A stretch of DNA of 34,098 bases from Levilactobacillus zymae DSM 19395 (GCF_001434115.1 NZ_AZDW01000041.1:1-34098), one strand, 5' to 3'; counted from the first letter of the stretch, positions 7,132 through 14,838 are shown. The notes: a model not told the origin generated them from the letters alone. Translations and numbers: made by a program.

Positions 7132-8061
7132 ATGAAAATTGCAATTGCCGGTGCCGGCGCCATGGGCAGCCGGTTCGGCGTCAAGCTCCAACAGGCGGGC
7201 AACGCCGTCACGTTGATCGACAACTGGGCCGCCCACGTTCAGGCGATTCAGGCGAACGGGCTGGTGGTGACCAAGGACGGCCACGACACGGTCGTTCCCA
7301 TGACTGCAGCGTTACCCCAAGACGTCCACAGCACCTTCGACCTGGTCATCCTCTTCACCAAGGCCATGCAGATGGACCACATGCTCCAGGAATTAAAGGC
7401 CCAACTTAGCAACCAACCGGCCGTTCTGGTCTTAGCCAACGGTATCGGCAACGTCGAAACCATCGAACGTTACGTGCCGCAGCAAAACATCGTGGCCGGG
7501 ACCACGGTCTGGTCTTCCAGCCTCACCGGCCCGGGCCACATCACGGTCACCGGTACCGGGAGCATCTCGCTGCAAGCCATCGCTCCCGACCAGTTCCACG
7601 ACTTAGACCGCATCGTCGACACGTTGAACGGCGCCGGGTTAAAGGCCAGTCCGGCCCCCGACGTCTTGGCCGCCATCTGGAAAAAGGCCGGTTTAAACAG
7701 CGTGCTAAACACCTACTGCACCCTCTTCGACTGCAACATCGCCGAATTTGGCGCGTTACCCAACTGGCGGGAATTGACCGCCGGCGTCTTGGATGAATTC
7801 CAGGCCGTGGCGGCCGCCGCCAACGTGGCCTTCGACGCCCAGGCCGATACCGACCTGATTGCCGCACAGTTTGCCCCGGACAAGAACGGGGACCATTACC
7901 CGTCGATGCACCAGGACATGGCCAACCGCCGGCCCACGGAAATCGATTTTCTCAACGGGTACGTGGCTCAGTTGGGACAAAAGTTACGGGTTCCCGCGCC
8001 CAACAACGCGCTATTGACGCAATTGATCCATAGCCAAGAAGCCCTCCACGGCATCGCCTAA
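7132..8061 (+). CDS. panE: Ketopantoate reductase family dehydrogenase (2-dehydropantoate 2-reductase or D-2-hydroxyacid dehydrogenase)
   Basis: 309 residues, usual length. N-terminal Rossmann fold with GAGAMG at 7-12; catalytic Lys in IWKKAGLNSVLN (184/185) with the family Asn/Ser nearby; and the substrate-domain signature SMHQDMANRRPTEIDFLNG with Glu270. PanE reduces ketopantoate with NADPH in pantothenate/CoA synthesis. Here the residue closing the second strand is Asp (TLIDN, Asp30), a position where NADP-binding PanE carries a basic residue. This hints at NAD use, as in lactic-acid-bacterial PanE-like D-2-hydroxyacid dehydrogenases acting on branched 2-keto acids. No other pantothenate gene is nearby. 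AGAAGGAG lies 10 bases before the ATG at 7132; the frame upstream to 7063 is not used. Confidence 0.88.
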   Translation: MKIAIAGAGAMGSRFGVKLQQAGNAVTLIDNWAAHVQAIQANGLVVTKDGHDTVVPMTAALPQDVHSTFDLVILFTKAMQMDHMLQELKAQLSNQPAVLVLANGIGNVETIERYVPQQNIVAGTTVWSSSLTGPGHITVTGTGSISLQAIAPDQFHDLDRIVDTLNGAGLKASPAPDVLAAIWKKAGLNSVLNTYCTLFDCNIAEFGALPNWRELTAGVLDEFQAVAAAANVAFDAQADTDLIAAQFAPDKNGDHYPSMHQDMANRRPTEIDFLNGYVAQLGQKLRVPAPNNALLTQLIHSQEALHGIA

Positions 8062-8082
8062 AGTCATCTTCAAAAAGCGAAC

Positions 8083-8101
8083 ACCACGGAACGTGGTTTT
8101 G
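8083..8101 (+). terminator. Terminator of the panE-like gene
   Basis: ACCACG-GAA-CGTGGT stem-loop (8083-8097) running into TTTT. Confidence 0.7.
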
Positions 8102-8143
8102 ATACCATATATAGATTTTTAGTTGAATTTTATCTATATGTAG

Positions 8144-8172
8144 TTGTAATTTGCGATTTTTCATCGTACCAT
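8144..8172 (+). promoter_or_regulatory. Candidate promoter of the ATP-cone gene
   Basis: TTGTAA (8144-8149) and TACCAT (8167-8172) are 17 bp apart. An 8-bp dyad ATATAGAT/ATCTATAT lies just upstream. Downstream, the leader can form a CCGCCAA/TTGGCGG hairpin (8193-8199 with 8218-8224) directly before the ribosome site, which could influence expression. Confidence 0.35.
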
Positions 8173-8248
8173 AGACCTATACTTATTTTTAACCGCCAAT
8201 CGAAATTCTGACCTTAGTTGGCGGCTAAACCTTAGGAGGGTCGCCATC

Positions 8249-8524
8249 ATGGACGTTATTCGCCGATCACAAACTAATATGTACCCCCAGAGTCTTACCG
8301 TGGAACGACCCACTGGTGCCCACGCTGCGTTTGATTCCACCCGGATTCACCGCGACCTGACCGCGCTCACGAACGACCCCACCGTCGTTCACCGGGTCGA
8401 AAGCCTCATTGTGGCCCAGCTAGCGGGCTTTGACGTGGTGGCCACGGAGACCATCGAGGCCACCGTGGTCAAGACACTCACCCAATTGGGCTACCCGCAA
8501 ATGGCCCTGCAATATCAACGTTAA
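8249..8524 (+). CDS. Free-standing ATP-cone domain protein
   Basis: 91 residues, almost all of it one ATP-cone-like domain: LTVERPTGAHAAFDSTRI (nucleotide-binding N-terminal strand pair with Phe28-Asp29 and Arg32-Ile33), a helical middle, and a C-terminal TETIEATVVKTLTQLGY...ALQYQR helix. ATP-cones usually sit at the N terminus of ribonucleotide reductases or in NrdR, where bound ATP or dATP sets activity. Here no catalytic or zinc-ribbon domain is attached and no nrd gene is nearby, so it may act in trans as a nucleotide sensor; that is inference. A strong TTAGGAGGG ribosome site eight bases before the ATG supports expression. Family assignment is by motif pattern alone. Confidence 0.75.
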   Translation: MDVIRRSQTNMYPQSLTVERPTGAHAAFDSTRIHRDLTALTNDPTVVHRVESLIVAQLAGFDVVATETIEATVVKTLTQLGYPQMALQYQR

Positions 8525-8539
8525 CCTAACAAAACGAGA

Positions 8540-8650
8540 GTGCGACAGAAGGCGGTTAGCTGGTGAGCATTAACATCGTAAGTCAGATAATCCTGAACTT
8601 GGATTATCTGACTTACGGGGTTAAGCGGAACCAGCTGCCTTTTGGCGCAC
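8540..8650. ncRNA. Long rod-like hairpin element (candidate structured RNA or repeat)
   Basis: About 110 bases fold almost end to end. The centre is a perfect 16-bp inverted repeat (8578-8593 with 8601-8616) around a 7-nt loop. Moving outward follow TTAAC/GTTAA (8570-8574 with 8620-8624), AGCTGGT/ACCAGCT (8558-8564 with 8630-8636), AAGGC/GCCTT (8549-8553 with 8637-8641) and GTGCG/CGCAC (8540-8544 with 8646-8650). No T tract follows directly, so it is not a plain terminator. It lies just after the ATP-cone stop codon and may be a 3' UTR stabiliser, an sRNA or a mobile repeat unit. Confidence 0.6.
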
Positions 8651-8681
8651 GTTTCAACACCAGATATTCGAAGATGCCAAA

Positions 8682-8718
8682 GAGGCCGTGACTTTTGTCG
8701 CGGCCTCGTTTCATTTTA
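8682..8718 (+). terminator. Terminator downstream of the ATP-cone gene and hairpin element
   Basis: 11-bp stem GAGGCCGTGAC/GTCGCGGCCTC (one wobble) with a TTTT loop (8682-8707), followed by GTTTCATTTT. Confidence 0.7.
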
Positions 8719-8724
8719 AGCCAA

Positions 8725-8769
8725 CAAAAAACCCGGCATTGGGGCTTGTGCAGCCACGCGATGCCGGGT
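8725..8769 (-). terminator. Terminator of the spx-like gene
   Basis: ACCCGGCAT/ATGCCGGGT stem (8731-8739 with 8761-8769) with an inner GGCT/AGCC helix; on the minus strand it is followed by six T. Confidence 0.8.
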
Positions 8770-8836
8770 ATCTTTAGACGTTTAACCTAAGCACTAAAAA
8801 TCGATCAGCACTCCCCCGAGAACTGACCGACTTCGA

Positions 8837-9235
8837 TTAGGAACTCAATTGAGATTCCAAATGATGTAATTCAGCCGTCCGTACCTCACGAGGTAAGAAA
8901 CGCCGAATTTCTTCTTCGTTGTAACCTACTTCCAACCGCTTATCATCAAAGATAATTGGCCGTTTGATGAGGTCAGGGTATTTAACCACAAGATCAACTA
9001 ATTGACTAACTGACAGACTATCGAGGTCGACGTGGAGTTGCTTGAAAATGTTCGACCGCGTCGAGATAATATCTTCACTGCCATTCTCGGTAAGCCGTAA
9101 AATCTGCTTGACCTCGGCAGCGTTCAATGGCTTGGACTTGATGTTGCGTTCTTGAAACGCAATGTCGTGTTCCTTCAGCCATGCGCGTGCTTTCCGACTG
9201 GATGCACTACTTGGTGCAATATACAAATTAATCAT
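8837..9235 (-). CDS. spx: Spx/ArsC-family regulator lacking the CxxC redox pair
   Basis: 132 residues, standard Spx length. Spx proteins bind the alpha-subunit C-terminal domain of RNA polymerase and redirect transcription in thiol and other stresses. The alpha-binding Gly52 (TENGSED) and Arg92 (KRPII) are present, as is the conserved RLEVGYNEEEIRRFLPR tail. The usual Cys10-x-x-Cys13 switch is replaced by Ser10-x-x-Ser13 (PSSASSRKA), and no cysteine occurs anywhere in the protein. It therefore cannot form the activating disulfide and is probably controlled by level or stability instead. AAGGAAG lies nine bases before the ATG. Base composition of gene and upstream region is lower in GC than the neighbours. 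Confidence 0.88.
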   Translation of the reverse strand: MINLYIAPSSASSRKARAWLKEHDIAFQERNIKSKPLNAAEVKQILRLTENGSEDIISTRSNIFKQLHVDLDSLSVSQLVDLVVKYPDLIKRPIIFDDKRLEVGYNEEEIRRFLPREVRTAELHHLESQLSS

Positions 9236-9881
9236 ATCTCAGCACTTCCTTATCGTTGGATTGAGTAACGATAGAAAACAACAACTGACTCACTTGGGTT
9301 CTCTCCCAACAATTCATTGAACTATCTAGTAGAACCAATTTATATGTTACCACAATTGAATGAATAATCACCCCTTTCTGGAAAGTTTCTGAACAAATAG
9401 TCACATTACTTTCAGGGTTAGTTGGTTCACCCAACAATTCCTTTGTTCACAATCGTTTTTGTGATTTATCCGGACAATTCGCGTCAAGTTCGCTTTTATC
9501 GGCATCACAAGCCTAAAATCCGCTTAAAACGGACCTTACCATTTTTTAACTAGATGCGAGTGAGCGCCCGCAGAATCAAAAAAAGTTCATTTTTGAATAT
9601 TTATCGATTTAAAATGAATATTTAGTCATCGAGAATCGCGATTAAAAGCGTTTTCTCGCCACACATTCCCCGAAATGTGGCTAAAAATTCGTCTCGTGGA
9701 CCACCGCGTAGCAGGCCAAACTACGGGCTAAATCCTCAAAGTAGGGTAAAATTAAAAGCATCAAGATCCGGCCGGTGGGCGCGATTGCGGACTTCCTATT
9801 GTAGTCGTTTAACCCAGTCCTGCAACCCCTAATTTTACGGACTCGGCGGCCGGACGATTCCTTAAGCTGGAGGCGTTCATT
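9236..9881. other. Long intergenic region between spx-like gene and antiporter, with repeated dyads
   Basis: No credible gene; the short minus-strand open frame at 9228-9437 lacks a ribosome site. Two similar dyads sit in the spx leader, each followed by CAATTC or AATTC: TTGGG/CCCAA (9294-9309) and GTTGG/CCAAC (9421-9435). An AT-rich block holds GAATATTTA twice, exactly 21 bp apart (9595 and 9616), inside an 8-bp inverted repeat TTCATTTT/AAAATGAA (9586-9593 with 9611-9618). CGAGAA/TTCTCG and GCCACA/TGTGGC dyads follow near 9635-9685. Promoters for both flanking genes must lie here but none is clear. Confidence 0.5.
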
Positions 9882-11903
9882 TTGGAGATTTTTTATGCCG
9901 TCGTGCTGTTGATCGTGGCCACGATTGCGGCGAATTTAGTCTACCCCTACTTTCCCGTAATTCCGCAAGCCTTCTATCAAATCTTTGCCGGCGCGCTACT
10001 TTCGTTTGTGCCCTTGTTTCACCATTTCGTGCTTGAGCCCGAAATGTTCATGCTCATCATCATTGCGCCGCTGATGTTTCACGACGGTCAAAACGCCGAC
10101 ACGCACGCGCTGCGCAAGCACATCCCCTCGGTCCTGTCCATGGCCGTGATTCTGGCCGTGCTCACGGTCATCCTGATGGGCTACGTCAGCCACGCCGTGA
10201 TTGCGAGCCTACCGTTAGCCTTGGCCTTCGCCCTGGCCGCCATCGTGACGCCGACCGATGCCGTGGCGGTCTCGTCGATCACCACCAACATGGCGGTCCC
10301 CGAGAAGGTCATGGGCATGCTGGAACGCGAATCGTTGTTCAACGACGCTTCCGGATTAGTGGCCTTTAACCTGGCGTTAACCGCCTTTATCACCGGCGAA
10401 TTCTCCGTTCAAGACGGGGTGGAACACTTCTTCGTGGTCTTTCTCGGTGGGCTACTGATTGGGGCCATTTTAGGGGTCCTGTTCATCTGGGGGCGCATCT
10501 ACCTGGTCCAAACCGGGATGGATTCAACCAGTGTCATCGTGCCCTACGATATCCTGACGCCCTTCATTATCTACCTGGCCGCCGAACACTTCGAGTTATC
10601 CGGTATCCTGGCCGTGGTCGCCGCGGGGTTACTGCGCAGTGCCGCCAGCAAGCAGATCCGGCTGTCGAGTACCCAGTTACAGCTGGTCTCCCGGTCGACT
10701 TGGCGGATCCTGACCAGTATCTTAAACGGCTTCGTGTTCGTGCTCTTAGGAGTCTCGTTGCCGACGGTCTGGCACAACATCCAGGCCGAACACACCACGG
10801 CGCTTCCCAGCTACCTGCTGTTAGCGGTCATCCTCTACCTGGTGATGTTCGCTTTACGCTACCTCTGGATTCGTTTCGACTGGGCCCTGATTCACTCCGC
10901 CCCTAAGGACCAACGGCACCACGCGTTGGTCGGCGCCCTCTCGGGAATCCACGGAACCATTACGTTAGCCATGGCCTTCTCCTTGCCCCTGACGCTGCAC
11001 GGTCAGGCCTTCCCGTTCCGAAACACCATGATCTTTATTGCCGCCGTGGTCATCATTTTGAGCCTGTTGATTCCTGCCATCGTGTTGCCCCTGATTCTGC
11101 CGAGTCGTGAGCAAGAGATCGATCCGGAACAGGCTAAGCGCGAACGACAAAATCTCATCGCCTACGCGACCCAGCAGCTGACCTTAGAACACCCCGAGTC
11201 GCCGGACGAGACCCAGGCCGTGGTGGAAATCCTGAATAGCCAATACGGCGACCACCGGCCCGACCGCAAGTTGGTCAAGGACCTGATGATTCAGACCAAC
11301 CAGGCCGAAGTCACCCGTATCCAACAGCTAGTCGACGAGAATCAACTGGCGCCCGCCTACGCCAACCGGTACGTCCGGGGCCTCCTGTGGAAGACCCGCG
11401 CGAACAGTCGGCTCTCTTTCGCCGGCTTCGGCATGTGGTTTAAGTACGTCAATCACCGTCTGACCCACCGCTTACGCCACCGCCGCAACCGTAATCATCA
11501 CGACCGGCGCCGGCAGCAACCCGGCTTCCCGACCGACGCTCAGGTCGCCGCGTTAAAGACGCAACGCGAACAGGTCCACGCCAACCTGCGTACGGTCTTT
11601 ACCTCGATGGAAACGCAGGGGTATCACGCCGTTATCGAGACGCTGACCGCCCTGGCCACGCCCGATAATCAGGCCGAGATCAACGCCGTTCGGTCCTCCT
11701 ACAACACCCGGCACCGGCGGTTCACCCAACGAGATACCAGTGATCTCCAAAACGAATTGTTCATTCAGGCCTTCCAATACGAATACAACTACGTCCGGCA
11801 ACAACGCCTCAACCACACGATTCCTTCCGCACTGGCCGATGACTTGTATCAACAGATTTCGACCGACCAGATGTTATACATGCAAGAGATTACGGGCGAT
11901 TAA
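9882..11903 (+). CDS. Na+/H+ antiporter, CPA1 family
   Basis: 673 residues. The N-terminal 405 or so are a multi-helix membrane domain with the CPA1 hallmarks TPTDAVAVSS and ERESLFNDASGLVAF, whose Asn-Asp pair carries the ion. A hydrophilic C-terminal part of about 265 residues, rich in Arg/Gln/His, is cytoplasmic and probably regulatory. It would expel Na+ (or K+) in exchange for H+ for pH and salt homeostasis, as expected for an acid-producing bacterium. Start is the TTG at 9882 (M-E-I-F-Y), eight bases after GGAGG; no ATG fits and the first helix begins immediately. Stands alone, followed by a spacer and a terminator at 12069. Confidence 0.9.
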   Translation: MEIFYAVVLLIVATIAANLVYPYFPVIPQAFYQIFAGALLSFVPLFHHFVLEPEMFMLIIIAPLMFHDGQNADTHALRKHIPSVLSMAVILAVLTVILMGYVSHAVIASLPLALAFALAAIVTPTDAVAVSSITTNMAVPEKVMGMLERESLFNDASGLVAFNLALTAFITGEFSVQDGVEHFFVVFLGGLLIGAILGVLFIWGRIYLVQTGMDSTSVIVPYDILTPFIIYLAAEHFELSGILAVVAAGLLRSAASKQIRLSSTQLQLVSRSTWRILTSILNGFVFVLLGVSLPTVWHNIQAEHTTALPSYLLLAVILYLVMFALRYLWIRFDWALIHSAPKDQRHHALVGALSGIHGTITLAMAFSLPLTLHGQAFPFRNTMIFIAAVVIILSLLIPAIVLPLILPSREQEIDPEQAKRERQNLIAYATQQLTLEHPESPDETQAVVEILNSQYGDHRPDRKLVKDLMIQTNQAEVTRIQQLVDENQLAPAYANRYVRGLLWKTRANSRLSFAGFGMWFKYVNHRLTHRLRHRRNRNHHDRRRQQPGFPTDAQVAALKTQREQVHANLRTVFTSMETQGYHAVIETLTALATPDNQAEINAVRSSYNTRHRRFTQRDTSDLQNELFIQAFQYEYNYVRQQRLNHTIPSALADDLYQQISTDQMLYMQEITGD

Positions 11904-12068
11904 TTCCGCAGCGTCACATTTTCTTCACAATTAGGGGGTATAGTGGAAACATAACTTACGAATTGAAGATGAATAAGTTACGAAATTTTACTCCTCCAAA
12001 GTAATTGTACCCCGGATGGTTTGGGCTCACGTCTAAACGTCCGTGTACACGTAATTTACGTTTCAGTC
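11904..12068. other. 3' region of the antiporter gene with a dyad
   Basis: No gene is seen. TAACTTA/TAAGTTA form an inverted repeat near 11952-11981. A -10-like TATAGT (11939-11944) lacks a -35. If it is real, a small RNA of roughly 160 nt could end at the 12069-12114 terminator; otherwise this is just the antiporter 3' UTR. Confidence 0.35.
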
Positions 12069-12114
12069 AAAAGCGGTGAGTCCCATCCTGGTTGGTGGGG
12101 CACACCGCTTTTGG
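12069..12114 (+). terminator. Intrinsic terminator after the antiporter gene
   Basis: 10-bp stem AAAAGCGGTG/CACCGCTTTT (12069-12078 with 12103-12112) with a partly paired inner arm. A tracts upstream and T tracts downstream make it usable in both directions. Confidence 0.8.
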
Positions 12115-12154
12115 TCGTTTACGGGGGCGTTGGGTCCCCCGCTAAACCTTCTAG

Positions 12155-12225
12155 TATGAGAAAGTTCTCATAATTTTGAGAAAATGAGACCAAAAATTTA
12201 CAGTTTCAGCAAACTAGCTTATAAT
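12155..12225 (+). promoter_or_regulatory. Promoter of the 5'-nucleotidase gene with upstream palindromic operator
   Basis: TTTACA (12197-12202) and a perfect TATAAT (12220-12225) are 17 bp apart. Just upstream is TATGAGAA-AG-TTCTCATA (12155-12172), and TGAGAA recurs twice more up to 12190, forming a further TCTCA/TGAGA dyad. The array of half-sites suggests a dimeric regulator binding above the -35. I do not recognise the motif. Confidence 0.7.
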
Positions 12226-12314
12226 TTCTTTAACACGTTCCACACTTAGCGTTTTCTTGCCAGCAGCTGGCGGCTTACAAAACGCCAGTTAGACGTAATC
12301 GGAGGGTGACTTTT

Positions 12315-13895
12315 ATGAAGCTGACAATTCTATCAACCAGCGATACACACGGGTACGTTTTTCCCACGAACTACGTGAAGAAAGGCAGTAAGCAGGGCTT
12401 CGGCCTCGCCCGGGCGGCAACGGTGGTCGCACGCGAACAAGCCGCGGCTGAAGGGCCGGTGGTGACCATTGAAAACGGCGACTTCCTAGAGGGATCACCC
12501 CTAGCCTACTACGTCGCCCGGGTCCAACCCGACCGCGATCCCGCCCCGCTCATGAACATCTACAATCAAGTTGATTACGATTGCGGCATCCTGGGAAATC
12601 ACGAATTCAATTACGGGCAGGAATACCTGCAGACGGCAATTCGCGATGCCAAACGTCAGATCCTCTGCGCCAACATCTTGGACCGTAACGGCGACCCCGA
12701 ATACGGCAAGCCCTACACCATCATTGAAAAGGCCGGTATCAAGATTGGCGTGCTGGGGTTGACTACGCAAGCCGTCTATAAATGGGAAAAAGCCACCAAC
12801 ATTAGTGGCCTCCAATTCGAATCGGCCTTCATCGCCGCCAAGAAATACGTCCCAATCATCCGCAAACAAGCCGACATCGTGGTGGTCTGTTACCACGGCG
12901 GCTTCGAACGCGACCTGGCGACCGGCGAACCCAACGACATCCACGTGGGCGAAAACGAAGCCTACCACATGTTGGCCGAGATTCCCGGCATCGACGCCAT
13001 GGTCACCGGCCACCAACACCGCCAAATCGCGACCGAACTCTTCGACATCCCCACGACCCAACCGGGGTTCCGGGGACAGGCCGTGGGCAAGATCACCCTC
13101 GACCTCAAACGCGACGCGACCGGGAAAGTCACGGTGATCAACCACGACTCCGAACTGGTCTCGGCCGCTAACGCTCCGCTGGATGCCAAGGTGATCAACG
13201 CCGCGGCCACGCTGAATTCGCGCGTGGGCCACTGGCTGGACCAACCCTTAGGCCACATCAACGGCGACATGACCTTTCACGACCCGTTCAAGGCGCGGAT
13301 GCACGAAACCCCCTACATTGAATTCATCCAACAAGTCCAAATGGCGACCATGGGCGCCGACATTTCCGCCACGGCATTATTTAGTGACGAGGCGTTGGGC
13401 TTCGAAAATCCGATTACCATGCGCAACATCATGACCAACTACGTTTACCCCAACGGGTTGTCCCTGTTAAACATCACGGGGGCCGACCTCAAGGGGGCCT
13501 TAGAGGTCACGGCGCGTTACTTCACCGTCCTCGACGGTAAGATCACCGTCAACCCGGCGTTTGTTCACCCCAAACACCGGCAGTACAATTATGACATGTA
13601 CGAAGGCGTGAATTACACGCTCAACATCGCCCAGCCGATGGGGCACCGGGTCGAAAACTTGACCTACCACGGCCAGCCGGTCACCCCGGATCAACCCCTG
13701 CGAATCGTGCTTAACCAATACCGTGCCGTGGGTGGTGGCCATTACGGCATGTACGAGGCCAGCAAGATCATCGCGGAGAGTCAAAGTCCCATGAGCGAAC
13801 TGATTGCCGACTACCTGCAAGAACACCCGACCGTTGACGCCACCACCAACGATAACTTCAAGGTGGTCAACGAGCCACACGACCTGACCGATTAA
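12315..13895 (+). CDS. Cytoplasmic bifunctional UDP-sugar hydrolase / 5'-nucleotidase-family metallophosphoesterase
   Basis: 526 residues in two domains. The N-terminal metallophosphoesterase carries the metal motifs Asp10-x-His12 (SDTHG), NGDFLEG, GNHE (residues 94-97), YHGGFE and GHQH. The C-terminal 5'-nucleotidase substrate-binding domain runs from about 325, with NQYRAVGGGHYGMY. Family members dephosphorylate nucleotides or hydrolyse 2',3'-cyclic nucleotides or UDP-sugars. Most are exported or wall-anchored; this one has neither signal peptide nor LPXTG, so it should act inside the cell. GGAGGG sits eight bases before the ATG at 12315; the in-frame GTG at 12306 overlaps the ribosome site and is rejected. 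Single gene with a consensus promoter and its own terminator. Confidence 0.9.
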   Translation: MKLTILSTSDTHGYVFPTNYVKKGSKQGFGLARAATVVAREQAAAEGPVVTIENGDFLEGSPLAYYVARVQPDRDPAPLMNIYNQVDYDCGILGNHEFNYGQEYLQTAIRDAKRQILCANILDRNGDPEYGKPYTIIEKAGIKIGVLGLTTQAVYKWEKATNISGLQFESAFIAAKKYVPIIRKQADIVVVCYHGGFERDLATGEPNDIHVGENEAYHMLAEIPGIDAMVTGHQHRQIATELFDIPTTQPGFRGQAVGKITLDLKRDATGKVTVINHDSELVSAANAPLDAKVINAAATLNSRVGHWLDQPLGHINGDMTFHDPFKARMHETPYIEFIQQVQMATMGADISATALFSDEALGFENPITMRNIMTNYVYPNGLSLLNITGADLKGALEVTARYFTVLDGKITVNPAFVHPKHRQYNYDMYEGVNYTLNIAQPMGHRVENLTYHGQPVTPDQPLRIVLNQYRAVGGGHYGMYEASKIIAESQSPMSELIADYLQEHPTVDATTNDNFKVVNEPHDLTD

Positions 13896-13900
13896 CCTGA

Positions 13901-13960
13901 AAAAGCGTTCGCTGCAACACCTAACCTGGTCGTTAGGTCTCGCAGCGAACGCCTTTTTAA
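13901..13960. terminator. Bidirectional terminator between convergent genes
   Basis: Perfect 11-bp stem GCGTTCGCTGC/GCAGCGAACGC (13905-13915 with 13942-13952) with an inner CCTAAC/GTTAGG helix. It is flanked by an A run on the left and a T run on the right, so it serves both the nucleotidase gene and the leftward secreted-protein gene. Confidence 0.85.
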
Positions 13961-13976
13961 TGCTTACTTTTAACTT

Positions 13977-14768
13977 TTAGGATTCGGCATTGCCGGCATA
14001 CGTGTAGTAGGTCTGCTTGCCGAGTTTGTAGACGTGATAGTAATCCGCATAGCTCTGATGCTTAGGTGTTTGTAACTTGGTCTTCTTCAGGTTGGTGACC
14101 GTCAGGCGATACTGGTATTTCCCGTGGGTCGCTACCCGCTTGGTCGGGAGTCCCTTCACGGCCTTTTTGGTGTAGTAATACCGGTGGGTGCCCTTCTGGG
14201 TAAACTTGGTGATTTTCGCACTGGCCTGCGGGCGGTACTCCGTCCGTTGCCGGGAATGCTTGACCGTGCCAAAGGATTCTAGGTAGCCGTCGGTCGTGAC
14301 GGTCACCCACGGTCCGGTCCAGATACTGGTCTTCATCGACCGGGTAAAGGCGGGCATCTCACCCTTGGCTTCCAGCATGTACTTGGGTCGCGTGGTCGCC
14401 GTCAGGTACCGGCCGACGTTATTCAACGCCGTGTACTTACCGACACCGCCCGCGTGGACCTTCTTTGGCCAGCCATTTTTGACCTTTAACTGGTAGTTGA
14501 CCGTTAACAAATCAAAACTCGCCTCTAAACGCGTCTTAGCGGGATCCGTTAACCCCGGAAACGGCCCGGACACCTGCCCCTTGACCACGGTCCCCTGCGG
14601 AATCGTGACCCGCTGACTGGAACCGTACAGCTGAATCCGAAAGGTCTGGTTGGCCCGGTAATAGGTGTGGTCGGACTGTGAATCGGCCGCCGCACTAACG
14701 GTCGCAACCAGTCCTAATCCCACGGCACCCAGCAATAATAAACTTGATTTTAAGCCATGCACGCGCAT
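13977..14768 (-). CDS. Secreted protein of unknown function
   Basis: 263 residues beginning with a clear Sec signal peptide: MRVHGLK, a Leu/Val/Gly core, likely cleavage after SAAA near residue 27. The mature part is basic and rich in Lys, Thr, Tyr and Gln, like many lactobacillary surface proteins. It shows no LPXTG, LysM or catalytic motif that I recognise. Tyr-rich segments (THRYYYTKK, SYADYYHVYKLGKQTYYTY) towards the C terminus suggest beta-rich repeats. The ATG at 14768 follows GGAGGAG by seven bases; the frame extends to 14828 but that part is unlikely to be coding. Single gene sharing the bidirectional terminator with the nucleotidase gene. Confidence 0.75.
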   Translation of the reverse strand: MRVHGLKSSLLLLGAVGLGLVATVSAAADSQSDHTYYRANQTFRIQLYGSSQRVTIPQGTVVKGQVSGPFPGLTDPAKTRLEASFDLLTVNYQLKVKNGWPKKVHAGGVGKYTALNNVGRYLTATTRPKYMLEAKGEMPAFTRSMKTSIWTGPWVTVTTDGYLESFGTVKHSRQRTEYRPQASAKITKFTQKGTHRYYYTKKAVKGLPTKRVATHGKYQYRLTVTNLKKTKLQTPKHQSYADYYHVYKLGKQTYYTYAGNAES

Positions 14769-14838
14769 AATCGTTCTCCTCCAAACATCCCTGATGGGGT
14801 CAAGTATACCACGGTTAGTCTGAATCACCCACCGGCGA

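Noticed and set aside
8578-8616. 16-bp inverted repeat as a CRISPR repeat or phage attachment site
   Set aside because: It occurs once as a single hairpin core, with no repeat-spacer array, cas gene or integrase in the window.
9228-9437. Open frame of 69 codons upstream of spx on the minus strand
   Set aside because: It overlaps the spx start, lacks a Shine-Dalgarno sequence and lies in regulatory-looking AT-rich DNA.
12501-13244. Long minus-strand open frame opposite the 5'-nucleotidase gene
   Set aside because: GC-rich shadow of a clearly coding plus-strand gene; its composition (Val/Gly/Asp runs) is typical of an antisense frame.
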